From positions 43,291,249 through 43,355,248 of the forward strand of contig OZ038423.1 in assembly GCA_964036155.1 (NCBI GenBank): a DNA stretch of 64,000 nt, written 5' to 3'. Below the pieces are notes generated by a model that was not told where the DNA came from, did no database searches, and saw nothing but the letters and a program-made list of their open reading frames with translations. Both the position numbers and the translations under genes were made by a program. The stretch is from Diploscapter coronatus (taxonomy: Eukaryota; Nematoda; Chromadorea; Rhabditida; Rhabditidae). Below are positions 23,988-37,053 of the stretch, one piece after another; within the stretch, counting starts at the first letter, position 1; the number at the start of each line of letters is the position of its first letter.

Positions 23988-26693
23988 ATTACACTTTCCT
24001 GTCCCAAAAAGGGCAGTTCTGAAAGAGAACCACCAACAGTAACAGCAGCAGCATTTTATTTGTTATTATAAATTTTCTTTCGAAGTTAATAAATTATTGA
24101 AAAATAATTAACTCGTGTTAACTTTCGATAGACTAATATAAACTCCTTTCTAACAGCATCGTACTATCGTGTTCGTGTTCCTCTCTCTCTCTCTTATTAG
24201 CGCCGAGAGCGAAAGTCCTGGAACCCAACCTTTCGATTCCATCTTTCCCCTTCTTTCACACCCATACCAACACAAGCTAGATAAGCATTCTTTCGCCTCC
24301 CGGCATAGACCAGAACTTTAGAAATATCATTCTTCTAAGATTATATACTTGAAAACAGAAAAATTCAAATTCGAAATATTTTTATTGCTAATTCTGACAA
24401 TCAACAAAATATGATTGTCCACTAAGTTCCCATAACCTAGTTTTTGAAATGTACTTTTTCAGCCCAGATGAAAGTTTGTACGATTGTTGATATTTTGAGA
24501 GCGCGTCTTTTTTGTTTTTATTGTGAGAAGCTTTGCACAAATCGATTGATCGAATGGTGAAAATGGAATGGAATGGGGGGTGGCTGTGAGAATGCCTTGG
24601 CAATGAGCAGCAAGAAGTTGGCAGACAGATGATGAAAAGGCAGGGGAAGGAAGATGAGTCAGAAAACGCACTGTACATGGTATTTAGCAGAATTTTGAGG
24701 AAGATGAGGCAAGTCAAGATTTTTGGTAAGAAAATTATGAGATTTTGTAGAATTGGACTGAAATGTGGTAGGAATTCAGAAATTTTTGTGACTAAAAAAT
24801 TAATCAGGCCGAAATTCTAAATGAAGAATGAAATCTCGGTCTAAAAAGATTAAAAAAAAAAGTCAAGAAATTGAGTTGCGATTCGTTTTTTTCTGAGATT
24901 TTATAACGGCAATTAATTCGATAAGCGCTGAGTTTTGCAATCGAGCAAACAATTGAATGATAAAGTGATAACAATAAATTTCATCGATAAAAATCTAATG
25001 GTTCTGCCATTTCGCGCTCGTAGCATTTCTGTTATGGCACTATTAACATGGTGAAATTGATTAATTCGAAGGGGAAGAGCCAAAATTGATAAATTGAGGT
25101 AAAGCTGATAAAAATAGGAGAGAAATTTTGAATTGGAACTGCTCAGGTCATAGGAATTTGGACGCTATAAATAAATAAATGAATCATGATTTTTTTTCAA
25201 AATTTCATATTTATATCATTTTGATTTCGAAAACGGAAATGAAAATGATATTTGTAAAGGGAGAAAATGCATCAAAATTATGAAAGTGGGTAGTATCTAT
25301 GCAAAAATGGAAGTTCAAATGAAATAATTTATGAAAAAGATAGCTAGTATCTAAATATTTACAGGAAAAAAATGGAATTCGGAAAAGAAATAGTAGTACC
25401 TATGCAAAAATGGAAATGGTAATTAGCATACAGGGAAATGGAATTGAGGCGAGCATTGGCAAGGACTTAGAGAAAAAGAAAAAGGAAAGGGGACCGGGAA
25501 TGAGTTTCGCATCAAGGACAACGACGCCAATTGCATAGGGCACATCCGAATCATGAGCAGAAAAAATGGGACGATTATATTCGGGCAGAAAGAATGAAAG
25601 CACTAACCAATAAAATGAGAACTTATGAACAGAAAAGAGAATTTATCAGTTTATTAAAAGATTTATGAATAATCGATAGAATGAATGCAAAAATGAACCA
25701 GAAAGTCAACATGAAAAATCGAAGATGAATCAATTTTTCAAAATTTGAACCGAATTTATAGAGACTATTAAGAAAAGATCAGTCGAGAAAAAACGAGAAA
25801 AGTGCAGATAAATTAGCATGAAATGGTTTGAACAGAGAATGGGAAGAGGCAAGAGCCAAGGGCATTCGAATCGACTTTCTGACTGAGGGATGAAATGACA
25901 CAATTGCCGAACTACCGAGGGGAATGACTCGATCTGAGGACCGATGAATAGTCGGGACAAAGACGAAAATAAGGAGACGAGGGAAGTCGTGGGAGGACAG
26001 CAGTTTGACCGCCAATTTACTCAACGATCATCGAGTGGCTCTTCATTTGACTCGGTTCGACTCGAGAACGATTAAGAAATTTCTTAAGACATCAAAAATG
26101 CGGGACCCGCGCAGCTGCGAGTTTTTAGAAGTGTTTTTGCACTGGTTTTGGTCTAGATGTGAGGTGTGAGAAATCAGATAAAATGGAGGAACGTATGATT
26201 TTCTAGAGTGAAATTTTCAAGTTTTCGACTTCCCATTGGCAAAACAAAGTCAATCTATGAAATCCTGCGATCCTGGGAACAAAGGCTCTGTTGGCGTCTA
26301 ATTTCCCTTTAATTCCCTTGGACTTGAAGGATTTAGCGAGCGATTTGAGGAATCCAGGGCAAAAACAGCATCGACAGGACACATTAACAAGCGAATGGCG
26401 ATATACATCACAGGCTCGCAGAGAAGGAAATTAACCGAACGCTAAAAGGAATGCAAAGTCGCAATGTGGAATTTGAATTCGATGGATGAATAAAACGCTT
26501 CGTGTAAATGGAGTCCTAATTTATTCTCGCGAACATTGAAATGCAAGAGGGAAAGCAGAGATGTAGAAACGAAACAGAATATCTCTAGGGAAAAGGGATG
26601 AGCGGCGCTGCTCTGCAAAACCGTTCCTCCCCTCATTTATTCATTAGCAGTTTTCTCTCACTTTCGTTCCTTTCTTTGAATCGCCTGACAGAA

Positions 26694-26960
26694 ATGACAA
26701 GCGGTCCAAAGAATCGTATAAAAAGTATGCAAAATCACAGAATGGATGGGGGAAAAAAACGAAAGAGCGGCCGACAGGAATACCATTTCTATGTAATCTC
26801 CGAAAATCTCTATGAGTATACCGATATCTTCTCACTTATGCCAGAACAGATCTTCCCACGAAGATTATTGGCTATGATGAGATATATCGGATCTGATCAG
26901 GCTCATGAATTGATTATCGCTATCGCACAGAGGTGTGATGATGATAATGAAAAATACTGA
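26694..26960 (+). CDS. candidate small single-exon gene, 88-aa protein of unknown function
   Basis: I do not recognise this protein. The frame opens with an ATG (MTSGPKNRIK...) 3 nt after a possible acceptor (CCTGACAG). It has a basic first third (GGKKRKSGRQ) and then a compact, non-repetitive stretch with balanced composition (YTDIFSLMPEQIFPRRLL, then MMRYIGSDQAHELIIAIAQ). It ends DDDNEKY. A poly(A) signal AATAAA follows at 27021-27026, about 60 nt after the stop. The surrounding 18 kb lacks comparable frames. The open frame extends 32 codons upstream to a non-ATG position. There is no signal peptide or membrane helix if it starts at this ATG. It could still be a fortuitous frame; homology search or expression data would decide. 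Confidence 0.4.
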   Translation: MTSGPKNRIKSMQNHRMDGGKKRKSGRQEYHFYVISENLYEYTDIFSLMPEQIFPRRLLAMMRYIGSDQAHELIIAIAQRCDDDNEKY

Positions 26961-29900
26961 TATTGATTTATTAGTTCTTAGCATTTATGAAACGATGTTC
27001 GTTAAAATGGATTTTGTTTCAATAAAACCGTATGATTCATAACAATCCAAATTTAAAGTGATTTTTCATTTCGTATTGATGAAAACCATTTTCAAAGAAA
27101 CAGAAAATTCACAAACAATAATTCTAGACAGTTATTATCTTCTTTCAAGTGTCAACAAATTGCAACACTCCTCATTCATTTCATCGATATTCTTTGTCCT
27201 TTCTTCTGTGAAAGGAAATACGAATGCGCGAGAGCCCCTTGCCAGGTCAATCAGACAATATTGTCGTCTCTCGCAACCTAGCCCTGTCTCTGTCTTCTCA
27301 GGTACGGCACAGGTCCTAATTAGTATTAGCGATTAGAGGGATCGCATTGAATAAAGAAGGAGGAGGAAACAATAGAAATCGAGATGAGGACATGTCGAAA
27401 ACAAGTTGCAAACGAAAATGAGAAAATACGGACAAGTTGCAAAAAATAAACAAATCTTATCATAAATGTGGAAAAAGCCATTAAGAGAGGCTAAATTTTA
27501 GTAAAAACCCCAACGAGATGACCACATTCCGTAAAAAGTAGCGATCTAAACCAAAATTAATGGAAGTAAATTTTTTGCATTGGGCAGCGCTTCTCATTCA
27601 TTTGGATAAGTGCCTAATTAGGACAAAAGCCTTCTTCTATCGAATAGCAAAAATGGCCGCTGGGCGGTAAATGTCAGAGATGAGATTGGGTTATGCAACG
27701 GCAGAGGTCTGGGAGAGAAGGAGGAGGAGGATGGCTAATGAATGAATAGTCGAGCCACAACTGAATCACTACAGATATTGAAGTTGAAATGGCACGAAAG
27801 TCAATCTTGGGTAGGTAAAAAATTCTGCACATAATTTTTATTTCAAAAAAATCTAGAAGGTATCCTGTTATGACGTAATAGAATTAGAGATGCATGGACT
27901 TTGAATTAGACTTCGATTTTTTAAAATTAAAACCTCGTGAAATTCTTTATGTAATTTTCGTCCCAAAAAACTGACAATATTGAACTGAACCTGCTCAAAG
28001 TCATTGAACAGAAATCATGAAACTTATAAATCATTCGTAATGATTCAAGTTGAAATTTCATGAAATTCGTCTGTCTGTAAAACATTTTTTTAAAAATCAA
28101 GATCCGTCTTGACCAAAACGAGCTGTCAACTCGATGGATCGAGGCAATGGGACTTTTGATTGGCATTAAATTGGTACCGATCATAGAAAGGTCGAATTTG
28201 AGAGGTGAAAACTGACAATGAGAGAATGAGAGGCAGAGCGGATAAAGAGGGTTCATGGTTGAATGCTTCTGTAGAAGAGGGAGATGCCCAGGACACCTGC
28301 TTGTGGATGCAGAGAATATGCATGAGCCGTTAAGCCGAGAAAAATTACTGTCGCAAAGAGGAAATGAATAAGAAATTAGCATAAAATCAATTAAATTAGC
28401 AGGGAGAGTATTTAGAAAAAGAAAATCGCTAAAGTTGCAAGAAAAAAATACAAAACTTCCCAGAAAAATATCATAGTAGTAGGTTTTTACTGCAGAAACT
28501 GCAATTTTTTATAGCATTATAACAATTCATCCAGATCTAATGAATGAAAGTTTCCGAAAAAAACTTGAGAATGAACGAATTCATAGCCCTAAAATAATAA
28601 AAGTGTATTGGGGTGGTGGCACTCGACAAATTGAGCCGTAAAATTGGCAGCAGGACATCGCTCGGTACTTATTGCAGAAGCAGAGCTAAAACAGCTGTGT
28701 GGAATAAAACATCGAGCGTAAAATATTAAAAACCCGAGAAAAAGTTTCAGTGCAAATGTTGGAAGGGGTAATCATACGAATTTGCTAGTAGTTTTGAAAT
28801 TTCAGCTGGTTGACATTGAGAGCTTTTTGAAAGAAATTATGAGAATACTAATTCTAGCTGTGTTTCATGCAGAATAGGAATAAAATGCAGATAGTCGCGA
28901 CTACAGCTCACACACATGTTCATAAATCTCCACGCTTCACAAATCATCCACACGAAAAGACGCGAAAAGATAATGCGAATACGAATAAGCAGAAGACGAA
29001 GCCGAAGCAAAGAATAATGGTTGGATCCGAGATAGTGGGCTGGAGAATTCATGAATTCGAATGAAGCCGTTATCGGACTGTATGAAAACGGCAAGATCGA
29101 ACAGGATAAAAACAAGGCGCGACATGCGCAATTGCCGAAAATCATCAGATTAAGACGGAATTAGCGGATAAAGTGCGAGAAGTCTCAGGATAAAGCTAGT
29201 TGCTCGTCATAAGTTAGGATATTTTGATGAAAAATAATATGAAGAGTTTGAAAGTTTGCATAAAATATGAATTCATGCTAAAAATAAACAGATAAATAAT
29301 GCTGCAAATGAGAAGGAATCGAAAATGCGAGCAGAAAACTTGAACCTGAGAAAAACGGCATATCAAAGAGAAGAAAGCGGAAAGCTGGAATAAGGAGAGA
29401 GCAATCAAAGAGGAGAAATTTGAAGGAAGAAACACAAATGCAGGAGAATGAAGCAGGAAAAGAGGACCACAAATATGCACTGAAGCTGGTCAGAATTTTT
29501 GGTTGATACCTGGTCTTTTTTAGATTTTTTTATGGAATGAGGATTTTAATAAAATTTGTAGGTCAAGTTTAATGGAAAGCGTGAAAATGTTAAGCTAAGT
29601 TAAGGATGATGAAATGAAGTGCTGCTCAAAACGACAATCCTAAATTCGATGCTTCACATGAAAAGCGCTAAAAGCGGTGTGTTTTGAATTGAAGCACGCA
29701 CACTTGAGTATCACGGTCACTCAAAATGTGCGGTGCAAGAATTACGCGTTGGTGATGAATTGGGGTTAAGAGTCGCGTCTGTCACTAAATAGCTCGATTG
29801 GTTAAAGTTGGATATTCGAACATCGAAATCGAAATCCCGAACGCAAATCTGCATTTGACAATGGAGAGTCAAAACGGGAAACTTTGTGTTCGAAAAAAAC

Positions 29901-30195
29901 TGAAAAATGAAGACAATTTGCAATTCAATGGCGCATTCAAAGTTCAGAATAGGGATTTTCTGAAGTTGGCGTTAAAATTGAGAAAATATGAACGTGCTCT
30001 GAAAAGAGTAATTCATGTAATTTATCGTCGATCCAAGACCTGTGAAGGCAATAAAACGATAGTCGAGTCGCAGAGATGAATATCGGTGTGCACGTAAAAG
30101 GCAATGTTGTGCCCGAGTCCTAAAGAGGGAAATGGGAGCGGTCGTTAGTATTTGATTAGAAGAACCCCTCCCTGTGTTACAAGCATGTGCGCAAA

Positions 30196-30365
30196 CATGC
30201 AAACACATCCCCTAATATCGAACACTGCTATTCCCACCTGCGCCTCGCATTTGCATAGGAGGCGGAGTCATCCTCTGCGTCTCTCACGCGTTCATATGTT
30301 AGGCCATATTACGAGCATGCAAACATATCTTGCTCTTCCCACCTGCTTCTTGCATGAATTTGCAT
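30196..30365. promoter_or_regulatory. tandem candidate enhancer module: CATGCAAACA / CCCACCTGC / ATTTGCAT, two copies
   Basis: Copy 1: CATGCAAACACAT (30196-30208), TTCCCACCTGC (30231-30241), ATTTGCAT (30249-30256). Copy 2: CATGCAAACATAT (30316-30328), TTCCCACCTGC (30336-30346), ATTTGCAT (30358-30365). Order and orientation are the same in both. CACCTG is an E-box and ATTTGCAT is the POU octamer. The assignment as a regulatory module is inference. Confidence 0.4.
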
Positions 30366-33300
30366 ATTCCTCTTCCTCTCTACGCTGCTCATTTCTCCGT
30401 TCCGTCCCTTTCCCGTTCCGGGTTTCATGCGCAAAATGACCGTCCTAAGCAAACAGAATGCGCGCGCGAGCAGTCAACGCCGCCTAAACAGGCCAAATTC
30501 TCAATTCACACGACCAAAGTGCCGACAATAGAATGATCGAAACCGGGAGATTACGAATTGAAATTTCATGGTAGCGGGAATTTATGAATTAAATTTTTTA
30601 AATTTGTAGTTGAACAGAATAGAAATGTCGCATCAAAAGGATAGTCATTGTGCAGGAATAATATATTTTGAATATAAAGCATAATGAAAGTATTTCAGTT
30701 TGATGAATTGAAGAAGTATCATTGATTTTCACAGAAGTAAATATTGCAGAAAAGTGAATAGCGATTATGTCTGCAGAGCTATCGTATTTGGATAAGGTAT
30801 AGGATAAGATGGGATAAACCAATTGTGCCAAGAGATACCTACAAATGGATAGATCTGATGAAGAGGCAAAGACAAGTAGTGAAGAAGCTTCATCTAGAGG
30901 AGGGAGATTCAAAGACATAAGAGTGAAGGGTCAAGTCGTTGATGTTGACAAACACGGACAAACAGAGACGTAGGCTATAAGACAATTAGTATTGTATCGA
31001 GAAGAATGCATATGAGTCAAAGGAAACACAATGCAAAAACTGAACTGAGATGGGGAAAGAGATCTTTTTTTCTAAAAATTTCAATTTTCATATCAGAATT
31101 GGTGATCAAATTTTTCTTCGACACAAAATTTGATACCGGAATTGCAATTTGTCGATTCTGATCAGGGATAGAAAATTTTGATGAGATTTTGTCGGATAAA
31201 AGGATGTTGTCGGAAGATTTTCCCTTGATGGAAGATGCTAACAGAGAGTGGATGTGAATAGACTAATGGAAACATATGTCATCAGGATAGAGGAGGGCGG
31301 TACGGAAACGGAGATAATGAGGAGAATTATCGGAAATTATGATGGCTATTGGCTTGGGATGATATTTAGCATAAAAATTCAGGAAAAAATGAAGTTTTTG
31401 AATTTTCACGTGATTTTTGTAGTGCCTCTGACAAAAATTTACTTTTTCGTGAATTTCATATGGTCACTAGGTAAGCATAAGCTGGAAATTGCTGCCTTGA
31501 TGATGATAATGGGTGTTTGAAATGAAGATATGCAGGACGAGACGAGCTAAATGTGTGTAGGGCCGCTAATGATGGCAAAAGGACTGTGAGAAAATGAAGA
31601 GGAATTGCCACGGGGCACTGCACCAATGCACACCGACAATTATAATTAGCGAGGGATTGTGATGCTAGAAAGAGTACGAACACAGATAGGCAAATCAAGC
31701 AGACACAAATGAGGATAATACGGAAATCGTGGAAGGATAAATCAAACATTGAGATTTTATGAGTTTGAATCAGTTCCTAAATTATTATCGGCATAAGTGG
31801 AGATATATCGCACGGACAAATTTGGGAACCTTCGAAAATTTAGAATCGAACTTCGAACGATATTGGTAGAAAATAAAAAAAATTTTAAAAAAGTTGCGAA
31901 TAATGGATGCTTCGACAAAAAATCTAATCAATGCTAAAATACATTATCGTTAACCTAATTTTTCGTCGAAAGCGAAAATATTCAGATTCCGCATTAGACA
32001 TGGATTAGGTAATGGAGTGAAATTTAACGTGTGAAAATAGCCCATCAGAGAAAGCAGTGACAGTCAAAATGGTGGTCGTAATCGTGTCAAAAAGCGAAGG
32101 AAATACAGGGGAAATGCCAATGAAGGACTGACATAACAGCGGACGGAAGGGGCATTAGAATTAGCTGCGATTTTCGAGGCAGAGAAGGAACAGCATAGTG
32201 ACATAAGGCGACAGGGCAAAAACTACTGATCAAAAGATATTTGAGCTGAATATGCAAGAGGTAATTAGGGTAATTCTACATAGAATAAATATGGTTTTTA
32301 GATACGGTTTTTGTACAGCGCAGTGTGAATTTGAACGTGCAAAATTGCTATTCAGAAATGCTTCGGACCTGAATATGGCGAAAATTTTCCTAATGCAGCT
32401 ATTTGGGATTTTCAACAAACATATATTCCAAATCAAAATATGAAGATAGGTTAGAGGAAAATAAGACTGAAACTCGGTTGCGCGAAATTCTTTGAACTGG
32501 GAACACGGGAGAATTTGACCATGCATTATTCAGCAATTCGGACCTCTGCACAGATTAAATGCAGATGTAGAGAAATGCCGAGAAAAAGAGATATATTCAG
32601 GGAAGAGAACGAGAAAATTAGAGAATGATAAAGAAGAGTAGAATGAACAGAGGGCGAGAGTGCATTTGGCACATTCGTTACAACTTCTTAATGACACAGC
32701 GTGAGTATTTCTTGCCTACTTTAGTAGAGTACGAGATTTTGGAAATTGAATTATTTGTCTGAGAAAAAAATCTTGAAATGTAAAAGTTAGTTATTTTCTA
32801 AAGAAGACTGCGAAAAATAACAGAACCAATTCATTTTTCTCTAAATTGCAATAATAATACTAATCTCGGTAAAAATGTATAAAGTTCGAAATATTCCTAA
32901 ATGGAATATGAACTTTCAAAGGGACACGACACATCTTCATCAATCATGTTTGGGAATTCAAATGTCCGACAGTATAGCGTTGGTTGATTTGAATTTGTCG
33001 CTTTGTTATTACAAGAGGATGGCGGTTGCATGGAAATGTTGCACTGCGGAACTGCGGCAATTTGCAAGCATTTCAAGGCTATCAGATCGAATGTCAAATG
33101 TTCCGACTGCATTTCTACTAGATCATATCAGAGAGATACAACACGTGTCGATATGATGGAGTAGAAGGGGGATATAGCAAATCCAGAGGGATTGAGAAAT
33201 TGCCGATAAATCTTATCTTCATCAACAAGTAATAAATAAACAAGACAATTGAAACATGACAAGATGAAAGATGAATATGAAAATTGAGCTGATTTATGAA

Positions 33301-33999
33301 AATTTCAAACAATAGCCAAAAATAACAATTGAAAAATTTAGATAGCATGAAATAATAAATAGGATAGAAGAATAGATCGATTATGAAAATTTTCAAATAT
33401 TTATCGATAGAAAAGTTATACACAAGATTACATGAAATTCCCTACGAAAACTTCCATAAACTAAAAGAAAATTTACAAAATTACAATGAGAGTTATTTCA
33501 ACAGCAAAACTAATAAAATAAAATTCACTTCAAGTCAATCACTTCAGAAGCTGCTATTTTTGCATAGCTCTTCGGAAGATGAAGAAACATAGATATCAAA
33601 TCCCGAATAAAGCTCGAAAGAGATGCAAAGTAAGGAAGAGTTTGGAAGGAAGGGGAAAGAGGGCAGAGTGTGAAGGAACTGCAACCAATCCCTGGAGGGA
33701 AGAGTAAATCAGCATAGAAGTATGCCTGATTACTAGACATGAGTTTACGAGATACTGCGAAATGAAATATCGAGATTTTAATTGTGGGAATGATCGATAT
33801 TTACCAATTTTCTCCAAATTATTGAGAAAAAATCCGAGATGCCTACAGATACCGAAAAATTGCATCTGTATTAAATCCGAAATTTTCGTACCTTTTACTT
33901 GTCCTAACTATGGACAGATACAAGTTTCGCCATACTTGTTGCCTATCTTTTTCCATAATTAAGGAAAAATGTTGTACTTGTACCTTATCCGGGAAGTTA

Positions 34000-34094
34000 C
34001 TATTTAACGGAGCGTATCTTTTCCACACCATCTCTTTCAGATTTCATTCTCTCGTCTATCTCTAACTATAGGACCCCACTATCCGTCATTTAAC
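34000..34094. mobile_element. diverged family A MITE-like remnant
   Basis: It shares core motifs with the copy at 12434-12561 (GTATCTTTTCCACACCAT-type left core; ATCTCTAACTATAGG; right end CCGTCATTT). The left terminal repeat is degraded. Confidence 0.35.
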
Positions 34095-36880
34095 AATTGC
34101 CTCTTACTTGTGGACATCTCTGAGAAAAATATAGAATGAAAATTCTTTTAAAATACAAGATAATCTTCACCTTCATATTATTTTGTCCATTTTAAAACAA
34201 GATATGGTCAGTAAAAGAAATGAAACCGAATTTCTTATTTAAAAAGTATCCCACAACTTGTTACATTTTGCACTAATTGTACACATTCAATTTCTGACCA
34301 CCGGTCTCTAAAATACAAAATATCGTGTGAAAATGGACATGTAACATAAATAAATACACGAACATGAAGATGTAAGCTGAGAATGAACGTCCATTTGACT
34401 GAGCAAAGAGTGGAAAACACGCTATTTTGAAAGCTGTCGGACGGTTTACTTCAAACATGTGCGCGTTCCTCTACATCTCTACGCATATGCAGATTGCTTC
34501 GCGGTGTTCCATTTTCCATTTCCAAAATGTGTTTATTCGTTTATTTTCTCTCGTCCACTTTCAGAAACGTTGACCCAAGACGTGCTTTGAATGAATAAGT
34601 GAATCGAGTAAAGTGCGTGGATAGAGACTACTTTCATCCACTTATGAAAAAACGATCCAAACTTTTTGCTTTGGGAGATTTATTTCGGTACAAAACACGT
34701 TTGTGTTTAGATTCTTTTATGGCTCAAGGTTTCTCTTTTACTTTAAGTGTGAAATTTGAGTAAGTATAAATGTTTATGGGTTAGAAAAAACATTGGACTA
34801 TTCGGAAATTTCCGATATTGTAAGGGTAGAGTATCTGCTCTAAGCTGTTTTTATTATGTCGTAAGAAGAATTCATATTTTCCAAAATGTTACAAATCAAT
34901 GTTTGGTTCGCTCAAGACTTGGATCAACTGACCCTGAATGTTCACTTCGGCAAGTAGTGGATGATTGCGGGATTGGGATTTTCCTGTGCCTAAGACTTGG
35001 CCTGTGAAAGGAGGGGTCGCTTAAGTGGCCACCCTAGGATCGGTCAGAGGGATGCGCACGCGTGCATTGCGAATAGCGCATAAGCATGAAAGCATCGAGG
35101 AAGGGGAAGGGAGAAACCCATTAATGGGCCAATTGACAGATGGATGGACAGAAAAGCTTGGAATGGGTCGGCGAAGGGAAGAGACTGTAGAAATGCGCAA
35201 CACATGAATAAAAAGCCGACGGACATATTTAGAGAGATTTAGCAGAGTAGTTATGCGTGAAAAACAAATAATAATAAAAAAAACGTTCTACCAACAAGTT
35301 TACGAAGGTTAAACTATGTTTGGTGATATTCAGAATAGCACATTTTAATGAGCCTATGGTAAGCAGAAAGATTTACGGAATGCTAAATGTAAATGAAAAC
35401 ATAATAAAAATGAATAAAATTAATCAGCAAAACCCAAAATGCCCCAAATATTTCCGAAATTTCCAAATGAGTCATATCCAGTTAATCGGTGCTCAATTCT
35501 CGAGGCACTTTAGAGGAGAAACGGGTGGATGGATAATTGCCATATTCAGTTTACAAACAGACAGACTGCAGCACATAGCCTGAGGCCTGGGAAACTGTTG
35601 TTTGGAAGCAGAAGGCAGATGGCTGGCTGGAGGGAGAACTATGAGAGACTGCCAAACATACATACAACACAGATAGATACGGCATAAAGCAGAGAGCATA
35701 GAGCAGATATCCTAGAGTCGCCAACACTCACAACATCACCATATACACTATCAATTATTCACGCCCGTGACCACCAAAAACAGACTAAGTCAAGACTGAA
35801 AGAAGAAAGGACAAATGGTCAGGAAAATGCAGAAAAACCAGGCGAATATAATTTTATGGCATTATTTTTAAATCATGCAAATGCAAAGAGATTATCTAAA
35901 AATTGTAACTTTGAAAAATGCAAATTAAAATAATGACAAAAGCAATAAATCCAGAAAATGAATGAAGCCTTTTGCCGCAAGAGAAATGAAGGAAAACCCA
36001 TGAAACACGGATATTCGTGAGAGAAACAAAGAAATAAAAAAAGGCGACAGAGTGACCGCGAGAAAATGAAGAATGAGCAAAGAGATGCTGCAACAAAATG
36101 AGCAATGACACGAGAAGTAGCCGCAGGGGGCCCTTTTATGGGAGATTTATTCCTGAAAATAGATAGCTAGTCATTCTTTATAAAGGCATTATCACAGAGC
36201 ATTTCTTGCATATCATTGGATGAAAATCATTACAGATACAAAGATAGATAGGATTGTCATTTCATTAGATCTATCGGATTTGTAGCTTTTGCAACCCATT
36301 TGAAGTTAGAGAATGAGAAAATGCACGTTTAGAAAATTGTAAAAAAAATCGCTGAATTCGGTAGTTCATTTTCTTCAGATTTAGCTCAGCTACAATACCC
36401 AAAAAGAATATCGATAACCTGAGCTTGTGAACTTGTTTTGATATTTCTCGAATTACCAGTTATTACAGTGTTTACAAAACTACAGTGCAAATATTATCGA
36501 CAAATTTACGATAATCTAGCTTGCTCGAATGTCCTCTGAGGCTGATGACAATGCAATATGCCATTTTCTATTCTTCACGAACGCACATTCATCCGCATTT
36601 ATGCAATCCAATAAATCCAGCAATAAACCGTTCAATGCACATCACTTGACCCCCACATACACACACAGAAATAGGCATATGTATTTATTTGCATCATAGC
36701 TTGAGCACACGCAGCGAATTTGTCCGGATAAATACAATGACATTAATTTCGATGAGAAATACAGTTCCTGTAGCTATCCCTGAAAGCTTGAATAAAGCGG
36801 TATTTCATTTTCTCCTGCCCTATCCAAAGACGAGAAATGAAGAGTGGTATGGGATGAAGACCGCTTGGGTGTGTTTGATG

Positions 36881-37053
36881 ATTGTCTGACGGACCAATAG
36901 ACAGACAGATTGCATGGCTGCTACTCGTTCACTTTATCACACACTTCCTCCATTATTTCGTTGATAAAGTCTTGATTCAAATGCTGAAATCATGAGAGCT
37001 TTTACTCTGAAATAATACTTTCGAAACATCGCCGAATGTTCGTGATTTTTATT
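36881..37053. repeat. direct repeat unit containing distal terminal exon of the lectin/VWA gene
   Basis: About 170 bp, paired with 37367-37526. Both begin ATTGTCTGACGG and end TTCGTGATTTTTATT. They share the coding exon, its acceptor and the intronic flank with scattered substitutions. The duplicated block therefore includes the coding end of the gene. Confidence 0.85.

Larger units (their letters stand above)
18698..26693. other. gene-poor region upstream of the laminin-G receptor gene (left part)
   Basis: About 8 kb without a supportable gene on either strand. It presumably includes the receptor promoter and distal regulatory DNA. I saw perfect octamer sites ATTTGCAT/ATGCAAAT at 21230-21237 and 21264-21271, a foldback element at 22565-22668 and a structured GC-rich island at 23896-23987. 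A short minus-strand frame at 20822-21031 is open but has no other support. Confidence 0.45.
26961..36880. other. gene-poor, purine-biased region (right part)
   Basis: About 10 kb with no supportable gene. The plus strand is markedly A/G-rich for long stretches (for example 27.3-29.5 kb and 35.8-36.1 kb), so minus-strand frames look Ser/Phe/Leu-rich and are compositional artefacts. Octamer motifs occur at 30249, 30358, 35875 and 36687. A family A MITE-like remnant lies near 34000-34094. It separates the 3' end of the lectin/VWA gene from the receptor gene upstream region. Confidence 0.45.

Noticed and set aside
27927..29480. Several minus-strand open frames rich in Ser, Phe, Leu and Cys in the gene desert
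   Set aside because: They mirror the purine-rich plus strand and lack splice context, domains or poly(A) signals.
32875..33156. 93-codon plus-strand frame (MYKVRNIPKW...)
   Set aside because: Composition is acceptable but there is no acceptor, poly(A) signal or recognisable similarity. Left out as probably fortuitous.
33383..33592. 69-codon plus-strand frame (MKIFKYLSIEK... SSSEDEET)
   Set aside because: AT-driven composition and no supporting signals.
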